Part shown: positions 33,109 through 38,371 of the stretch, piece after piece
How the letters are laid out: every line of letters starts with the position of its first letter
Numbering within the stretch: position 1 is the first letter of the stretch
Assembly (NCBI GenBank): GCA_031263685.1
Contig: JAISFI010000208.1
Location: 1 to 38,371 of the forward strand
Source of the DNA: Dysgonamonadaceae bacterium
Lineage (GTDB): Bacteria > Bacteroidota > Bacteroidia > Bacteroidales > Azobacteroidaceae
DNA: 38,371 bases
Reading direction: 5' to 3'
Position numbers and translations under genes: made by a program
Notes under the pieces: generated by a model
The model's database searches: none
What the model was told of the DNA's origin: nothing
The model's input: the letters and a program-made list of their open reading frames with translations, nothing else

Positions 33109-34158
33109 ATGAAATCAGTTCAACACCAAATTACACTTCCGGCAGAGTGGACTCCGCAAAGCGGTGTACAACTCACCTGGCCGCACTTGAACACGGATTG
33201 GAGAGACATCCTGGACGAAGTTATCCCTTGTTACTGCTGCATTGCAAAAGAAATCGTCAAACGGGAAAAATTGCTGGTCGTATGTCAAGATATAGCGGCT
33301 GTTAGTCAACAATTATTTGCCGATCCCGAAATAGCATCTTTTACCGACCGGATTATTTTCAGGGAAATACCTTCCAATGATACATGGGCAAGAGATCACG
33401 GGGCAATCGCTATCCGGGTGAATGGAAACCCCTATCTCTACGATTTTACATTCAACGGATGGGGATTGAAATTTGCCGCCAATCATGATAATCAAATCAC
33501 GAAACGATTATACGAACAAAAAACATTCCTTCCGGAAGTCGGTTATCAAGGAATGAAATACTGTGTCTTGGAAGGTGGAAGCATTGAATCTAATGGCGCC
33601 GGTACCATTTTGACGACTTCCCGTTGCCTGCTGTCTCCCAATCGCAATGATTATAAATTGAAGGCAGAAATACATGAACATCTTCAAATGATTTTTGATG
33701 CGGATAAAATTCTTTGGCTGAATCACGGCTATTTAGCTGGCGACGACACGGACAGCCACATAGATACATTAGCCCGCTTTTGTGATGAACAGACAATCGC
33801 TTACGTCCAATGCAATGATTCTCAGGACGAACATGCGGAAGAGTTGCAAAAAATGGAACAGGAATTACAGGCTTTCCGGCAACCGAATGGGCAGCCATAT
33901 ACACTCAAACCTTTGCCGATGGCCGATGTCGTGATGGATAGCGGCAATCGTCTTCCGGCAACTTACGCCAATTTCCTCATCATTAACGAAGCCATTCTCT
34001 TTCCTTGCTACGATTCTCCTAAAGATGAAATTGCCCAAAAAGTATTGCAACAACTCTTCCCCGACCGGGAAATTGTCGGGATAAATTGTTTGCCGTTAAT
34101 TAAACAGCACGGATCTTTACATTGTGTGACGATGCAATTTCCAGAGGGATTTATATAA
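33109..34158 (+). CDS. aguA: Agmatine deiminase (peptidyl-arginine deiminase family)
   Basis: A 349-residue cytoplasmic enzyme of Pfam PAD_porph. The N-terminus reads LPAEWTPQSGVQLTWPH as in the family. Active-site segments are NDTWARDHG, LEGGSIESNG, HGYLAGDDTDSHIDT, and the nucleophilic cysteine in SLHCVTMQ near the C-terminus. It converts agmatine to N-carbamoylputrescine and ammonia. The next gene encodes the enzyme for the following step, 28 nt downstream, so together they make putrescine from agmatine. No signal peptide is visible, which argues against the secreted Porphyromonas-type protein-citrullinating enzyme. Confidence 0.92.
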   Translation: MKSVQHQITLPAEWTPQSGVQLTWPHLNTDWRDILDEVIPCYCCIAKEIVKREKLLVVCQDIAAVSQQLFADPEIASFTDRIIFREIPSNDTWARDHGAIAIRVNGNPYLYDFTFNGWGLKFAANHDNQITKRLYEQKTFLPEVGYQGMKYCVLEGGSIESNGAGTILTTSRCLLSPNRNDYKLKAEIHEHLQMIFDADKILWLNHGYLAGDDTDSHIDTLARFCDEQTIAYVQCNDSQDEHAEELQKMEQELQAFRQPNGQPYTLKPLPMADVVMDSGNRLPATYANFLIINEAILFPCYDSPKDEIAQKVLQQLFPDREIVGINCLPLIKQHGSLHCVTMQFPEGFI

Positions 34159-34186
34159 AAAATAGCTTACTATAACGCACTGAATA

Positions 34187-35074
34187 ATGAAAAATTCTAT
34201 CCAAGTCGGCCTTGTCCAGCAATCCAATACAGCCGATGCTGCCGCGAATATCAACAAATTGCTTGAAAACATCAGAGATTGCGCCGCTCAGGGTGCACAA
34301 TTGATTGTTTTGCAAGAGCTTCACAATGAATTGTATTTTTGTCAGACAGAAGATGTACGGTTGTTTGATTTGGCGGAAACCATTCCCGGACAGTCAACCA
34401 AACTTTTTGGCTCTTTGGCAAAGGAATTGAAGGTCGTATTAGTCCTTTCCCTGTTTGAAAAACGCGCTCCGGGAATCTACCATAATACAGCCGTAGTAAT
34501 AGATGCCGATGGCAGTATTGCCGGCAAATACCGCAAAATGCACATACCGGATGATCCGGCCTATTACGAAAAATTTTATTTTACGCCGGGCGATTTAGGA
34601 TTTACTCCGATTCAGACTTCCATTGGTAAATTAGGCGTATTGATCTGCTGGGATCAGTGGTATCCGGAGGCAGCGCGCTTAATGTCCTTGGCCGGCGCCG
34701 AATTGCTGGTATATCCGACCGCTATCGGATGGGAATCTACTGACACTCCGGAAGAAAAGGAAAGGCAGAAAAACGCTTGGATCATTTCCCAGCAGGCACA
34801 TGCTATTGCAAATGGATTAAATGTTATCGCCGTCAATCGAGTAGGGTATGAACCCGATCCTTCGGGACAAACCGGAGGTATTCACTTTTGGGGCAACAGT
34901 TTTGTCGCTGGCCCTCAAGGTGAAATATTGGCAGAAATTTCTACCGACAAAGAAGAAAACACAGTCATTTCCATCGACTTGAAACGTTCGGAAGAAGTGC
35001 GCCGTTGGTGGCCGTTTTTCAGGGATCGCCGCATTGATGCATTTGAAGGCTTGGTGCAGAGGTTTAAGAACTAA
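34187..35074 (+). CDS. aguB: N-carbamoylputrescine amidohydrolase
   Basis: A 295-residue nitrilase-superfamily enzyme with the Glu-Lys-Cys triad visible: Glu in IVLQELHNELYF, Lys in GKYRKMHIPDDP, Cys in GVLICWDQWYPE. The FYFTPGDLGF and QTGGIHFWGNSFV segments are specific to the AguB group. It hydrolyses N-carbamoylputrescine to putrescine, CO2 and ammonia. It is the second gene of the agmatine operon. Its last codons (AAG AAC TAA) lie inside copy 1 of the ~145-bp direct repeat that begins at about 35064. Confidence 0.94.
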   Translation: MKNSIQVGLVQQSNTADAAANINKLLENIRDCAAQGAQLIVLQELHNELYFCQTEDVRLFDLAETIPGQSTKLFGSLAKELKVVLVLSLFEKRAPGIYHNTAVVIDADGSIAGKYRKMHIPDDPAYYEKFYFTPGDLGFTPIQTSIGKLGVLICWDQWYPEAARLMSLAGAELLVYPTAIGWESTDTPEEKERQKNAWIISQQAHAIANGLNVIAVNRVGYEPDPSGQTGGIHFWGNSFVAGPQGEILAEISTDKEENTVISIDLKRSEEVRRWWPFFRDRRIDAFEGLVQRFKN

Positions 35075-35216
35075 AAGTTAAAAACTAAAAACTAAAAATT
35101 GTGCAAAGCGCGGTAAACAGGCGCCAGCCAATTTTTAGTTCTCAACATATCTGCGCCCGGAAAAAAAGCGCCTGCGATCCGATGAGATTTTTGGGCGTTT
35201 TTTATGCCTTTTTATG
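35064..35216 (+). repeat. Structured ~150-bp direct repeat, copy 1
   Basis: Nearly identical to 38227-38371; copy 1 has one extra 7-nt CTAAAAA unit and a handful of substitutions. It holds a perfect 12-bp stem AACTAAAAATTG/CAATTTTTAGTT (35090-35101 with 35129-35140). In the loop, CAGGCGC (35118-35124) can pair with downstream GCGCCTG (35168-35174), giving a pseudoknot. A final stem CGCC/GGCG (35169-35172 with 35194-35197), extended by an A-run against a T-run, looks like an intrinsic terminator. The pseudoknot and terminator share bases, so they exclude each other. Confidence 0.8.
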
Positions 35217-35285
35217 TGTAGAAAAAAATGCAAAATAGAGTAAAGAAATGACGAAATACAGTAAAAAATACTTGTGTAAAAGACA

Positions 35286-35293
35286 TACATTTG
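35286..35293 (+). promoter_or_regulatory. -7 box of the 953-residue protein gene
   Basis: TACATTTG matches TAnnTTTG, 65 nt before the chosen ATG at 35359. No -33 TTTG at normal spacing. Confidence 0.45.
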
Positions 35294-35358
35294 TTCCTGA
35301 TTTATAAATGATTATATTGTATCGCTTTATTGTTAAATTTCTTAATTACTCAAGTTTT

Positions 35359-38220
35359 ATGAAGAAAAAAACTTTACTTTTCTTTTGCATGATGGCATGT
35401 CTAACTGCAATTAGTGCTGTGACGCCAATAGAAGCTGGAAGTATTAAAAACAATACACTCCAGGCAGCCGCGTCGACAACCGAATCTATCGCTGATGGAC
35501 TTATTACCGTAAGCGACGACAACACGGATATCTGGTACTACATCGAGGTACCATATTCAAGCCAAGTAACTCCTATAGGGAGCATCATCAATGACCATTC
35601 CGGACGAGGTTTTACGGTGCTGACTTCGAAAGGTGCTTCAACCAACGCCCAGTTTAATCCACTACTCCCCAATAGTTTGCGCAAGGTACAGCAGTGGAAA
35701 GTTGTTGCCAACGGTAGCGACAAATATTCCCTCGTGAACGGAGAAGGGAAATATTTTGGTAATTTGAGGGAAGTAAGCACTCTCGAAGAGGCTCTTCAAT
35801 TCACTGTAACCAAGATGAATAATTACTTTGTTAAACTTCTAAATAGTAGCAACATTGCTTTAGGAGCACATCCCAACTATACCGAAGCGCGATTTGACGG
35901 AAATCCTACAAATACGAACCTGAATCAAAACACCGGTCTTCCCGCCGACGGTAATCCTGGTTTGCGTACCCTGCGCTTTGTTCCGATAGCGGAGATTGAC
36001 GATAACTATCCTGTTATTGAAGCGCAAAACAGCGTTCCTGTAGATTGGTTTTTCATTACAAGTACTGATCCCGACAAAACTGCAACTCCCTGTCTGACAC
36101 TAAAGGCCGACGGGACTACTTTTGAATTGGCAGCGCAAGCAACCGGATCGGATGACTTAAAAAGGCAACTCTTTGGCTTTGTGAGTAACGATAATGGCGA
36201 AAAGACCAATATCATCTGCTTGGCTGATCCCACTAAAAGTATGGACGTATCCAGCAATAGCCTCACTTTGAGTGCAATGGGAACCAAATCGTGGATTTTG
36301 AGGCACGTGATTGCTCCTGCTAATAGCAACAAAATACAGGGGGTGATTCGCGATTCAAGAGGCACTGCTTCTGGTACTACTTCCGGAGGAGTCATTATAA
36401 CCAACGAACTAAAAACAGAGAATTGGAATTATAATTTTACCACTTATGATAACAAGTACACATGGTTTTACGAGCCAGCTCCGACTTACGACGTAACGCT
36501 TACCGAGTCGGACGAAAACATTAGCATTGTCAATCCTTCTGTGAATGCCGGCGAGACTGCTACCTGTCCGGTAAAATATGGCCATTCACTTACTTTCTCA
36601 TATGCGGTAAATGATTCTTATGCTCCCGAAGTAACCGTAAATGGCACTCTATACCTCACAGGTGTCGCTGAAGCCGGTAGCGGCTTTACAAAATACACGC
36701 TTACCGTGTCCAATATTACGGAAAATACGGCAATTGTATTATCGGCTGTTCCTGCGATTGCTGTTACTGTAACTGCAGATGAACACATAAGCATCATTTC
36801 GCCTACATTAGACATCAATGATCAATATCTTTCCATTTCCAGTTCTTTCATACAGTTAGAGATGGATGAAGGTTACACACCCCGTATAACGTCTGTAGTT
36901 AACGCCGATACTGTCGCTCCTGCGATTACATCGCTTGGCAGCAACCTTTACAATATATTGCTTACTCAGATAACGGATGATGCAATTATAGCAATAGCTG
37001 CCGATCCCATCGTGCTGGATGTTGAAGTAACCGCAGGAATCGGTATCAGTCTGCAGGAAGCTCCCATAAACGCAAAATATTTCACAGACTACAGTTTGTC
37101 TTTTGTGTTTACCGAAGGCTATCACCATCCCTATGTAAAAGTCAATGGAACGCTTTGGCCTGTTGTGGAAAACGATGGCGTTTGCACGATAACGCTCCCG
37201 GATGTAAGAGAAAACAAAAGTATCCGGGTGGAAGCATTTGCACCGTCTCTCCTGCCGGTAACGGAAGATACATACGTGCGTGGAGGTAATACTATCACCA
37301 TTTATGGAACTGAGAATCAACATACAAATTATAGTCAGGAAGGAGTATTGATGGTTAGACACAGTTCTGCCGATATATATGAATTGAGATCTTATCTTCG
37401 TTTTGATCCCACAGCCGAAATACGCGCTACACCGTACAATCAGGTACTATTGAGATTGGTTATGGCAGCTAATCCGGATAGAACGTCCGGTAATCAATAC
37501 TACCAGATAAAAACAGCGCCGGCAACTTTAGACGCTATCAATACCATGACTTGGGTAAGTAATGGAGAAACACGTGCGGAACTCAAAGGAGATTCCATCT
37601 CGGAATATATTCGGGCTGGCTTCGTTTCGGAAGGTTTTGTGCCGGGAAAAGTAATGGAAACGGATGTTACCGAATATATTTTGGAAAATCTCGCCGAAGA
37701 TTCCATCCGCATCCAATTGGCCGGAGTCCTTACAAGTAGTGATATGCTTATACAGTTTTATGCAAGAGAAAGTGGAAATATCGACTATGTTCCCGTATTG
37801 GTTTTCAATGCGCTTCCTTCATCAGTAGATTTGACCGCAGACAATAACATCATACTTGTACTTCCGACCGAATCCGGCTCAACTCAGGTAGATTGTGGCG
37901 CTTCTTATACTGTTCAATTTAAAGTACTCGCAGGATATTCTGCACAAGTAACCGTAGATGAACAAATTGTTGATGCAGGTAACCCTGATGAGAATGGTAT
38001 TTATACTGTGACAATAAACAATATTAAAGCAAACATCGCTGTCGAAATAGCAGCTATACCGGGTACCAGTACTGACTGGATCATCAGCAACGATCCCGTA
38101 ATAGAAGTACACTATTATAATTTACTGGGTCAAGAAATATATGAACCCAATACTACAGATATTTATATCACCAAAAAGATTTATGCTTCAAAACGTGTTG
38201 AAATATCTAAAAACAGATAA
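35359..38220 (+). CDS. Large secreted protein: lectin-like domain, beta-sandwich repeats and CBM96/DNRLRE-like domain
   Basis: 953 residues from the ATG at 35359, chosen because it opens a signal peptide (MKKKTLLFFCMMACLTAISA); the track start at 35308 adds 17 residues with no signal. Residues about 45-210 resemble a ricin-B-like beta-trefoil (QQWKVVANGSDKYSLVNGEG). Several Ig/InlB-B-like repeats follow, each of the form 'V.LT.D.NI.I..P....ITVN.I..N.AI...A', around 375-640 and again at 830-920. A DNRLRE/CBM96-like domain (about 640-825) starts TEDTYVRGGNTITIYGTENQ and contains YELRSYLRFDP. The C-terminus (VHYYNLLGQEIYEPNTTDIY) is a degenerate type IX-like tail. No catalytic motif was found. 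It is probably a surface-exposed polysaccharide binder or adhesin. It is bracketed by the two structured repeats. Confidence 0.7.
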   Translation: MKKKTLLFFCMMACLTAISAVTPIEAGSIKNNTLQAAASTTESIADGLITVSDDNTDIWYYIEVPYSSQVTPIGSIINDHSGRGFTVLTSKGASTNAQFNPLLPNSLRKVQQWKVVANGSDKYSLVNGEGKYFGNLREVSTLEEALQFTVTKMNNYFVKLLNSSNIALGAHPNYTEARFDGNPTNTNLNQNTGLPADGNPGLRTLRFVPIAEIDDNYPVIEAQNSVPVDWFFITSTDPDKTATPCLTLKADGTTFELAAQATGSDDLKRQLFGFVSNDNGEKTNIICLADPTKSMDVSSNSLTLSAMGTKSWILRHVIAPANSNKIQGVIRDSRGTASGTTSGGVIITNELKTENWNYNFTTYDNKYTWFYEPAPTYDVTLTESDENISIVNPSVNAGETATCPVKYGHSLTFSYAVNDSYAPEVTVNGTLYLTGVAEAGSGFTKYTLTVSNITENTAIVLSAVPAIAVTVTADEHISIISPTLDINDQYLSISSSFIQLEMDEGYTPRITSVVNADTVAPAITSLGSNLYNILLTQITDDAIIAIAADPIVLDVEVTAGIGISLQEAPINAKYFTDYSLSFVFTEGYHHPYVKVNGTLWPVVENDGVCTITLPDVRENKSIRVEAFAPSLLPVTEDTYVRGGNTITIYGTENQHTNYSQEGVLMVRHSSADIYELRSYLRFDPTAEIRATPYNQVLLRLVMAANPDRTSGNQYYQIKTAPATLDAINTMTWVSNGETRAELKGDSISEYIRAGFVSEGFVPGKVMETDVTEYILENLAEDSIRIQLAGVLTSSDMLIQFYARESGNIDYVPVLVFNALPSSVDLTADNNIILVLPTESGSTQVDCGASYTVQFKVLAGYSAQVTVDEQIVDAGNPDENGIYTVTINNIKANIAVEIAAIPGTSTDWIISNDPVIEVHYYNLLGQEIYEPNTTDIYITKKIYASKRVEISKNR

Positions 38221-38226
38221 ATTAAG

Positions 38227-38371
38227 TTAAGAACTAAAAGTTAAAAACTAAAAGTTGTGCAAAGCGCGGTAAACAGGCGACAGCCAATTATTAGTTCTCA
38301 ACATACCTGCGCCCGGAAAAAAAGCGCCTGCGATCCTATGAGATTTTGGGGCGTTTTTTTATGCCTTTTTA
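38227..38371 (+). repeat. Structured ~145-bp direct repeat, copy 2 (to window edge)
   Basis: Starts 6 nt after the stop of the 953-residue protein gene. The core stem (38246-38257 with 38285-38296) has one mismatch and one G-U pair relative to copy 1. The loop-to-downstream pairing CAGGCG/CGCCTG (38274-38279 with 38325-38330) is kept, and the GGGCG plus T-tract end is kept. The element is still matching copy 1 where the window ends. Confidence 0.8.

Noticed and set aside
33109-34158. Agmatine deiminase considered as a secreted Porphyromonas-type protein arginine deiminase
   Set aside because: No signal peptide or sorting domain, and aguB follows directly.

Overview
The window reads as a Bacteroidota (Bacteroidales-type) chromosome. 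Evidence: type IX secretion (Por-type) C-terminal sorting domains on three secreted proteins and a degenerate one on a fourth, a hybrid two-component system regulator of the kind that controls polysaccharide utilisation loci, the TAnnTTTG -7 promoter box in front of several genes, and a housekeeping set (holA, xseB, ispD, recG, engB) in familiar Bacteroidales form. No tRNA, rRNA or CRISPR array was seen.

Layout. 1-158: N-terminal end of a leftward GH3 glycosidase, missed by the ORF track. 158-744: non-coding, with a cluster of hairpins and a possible transposase/HTH remnant. 744-4725: leftward TolC-EmrA-EmrB-type tripartite efflux operon, with a divergent AraC-family regulator (4871-5770); this block is visibly AT-rich compared with the carbohydrate genes around it. 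5959-6995: an Abi_2 (AbiD/AbiF-like) HEPN protein behind a canonical promoter set between two 16-bp repeats that each run into a T-tract, which looks like a small-RNA/attenuator arrangement. 7009-7108: a long imperfect palindrome between convergent genes.

7117-25200 is a carbohydrate-utilisation cluster without SusC/SusD in view. Leftward: HTCS regulator, GH78 alpha-L-rhamnosidase, a 1441-residue GH5 enzyme with four binding-module-like repeats, and a class C beta-lactamase-fold serine hydrolase (esterase candidate). Rightward, from a shared divergent region: a GH88-GH92 fusion and a small secreted protein carrying one copy of the same module seen in the GH5 enzyme. An unsaturated glucuronyl hydrolase fused to an alpha-mannosidase, beside GH5, GH3 and an esterase, fits stepwise removal of a (unsaturated)GlcA-Man side chain from a beta-glucan such as xanthan, or attack on a glucuronomannan-type gum; the rhamnosidase suggests a rhamnose-bearing substrate. 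This is inference.

25236-25335 is a 22-bp-period array of ATCAAGCTTGAT palindromes. 25467-26257 holds a DUF2185 protein and a convergent lone HsdR-N nuclease domain. 26331-33078 is housekeeping: AMP nucleosidase, holA, xseB, ispD, recG, an M23/LysM cell-wall hydrolase, engB. 33109-35074 encodes agmatine deiminase and N-carbamoylputrescine amidase (agmatine to putrescine). 35359-38220 is a large secreted protein with a CBM96/DNRLRE-like domain, bracketed by two nearly identical ~145-bp direct repeats that can fold into a hairpin, a pseudoknot and a terminator. The second copy runs to the window edge.

The most unusual signals are the Abi_2 gene with its duplicated T-tract leader, the duplicated structured element around the 953-residue protein, the GH88-GH92 fusion, and the two short-period hairpin arrays (23 bp and 22 bp) in the carbohydrate cluster.
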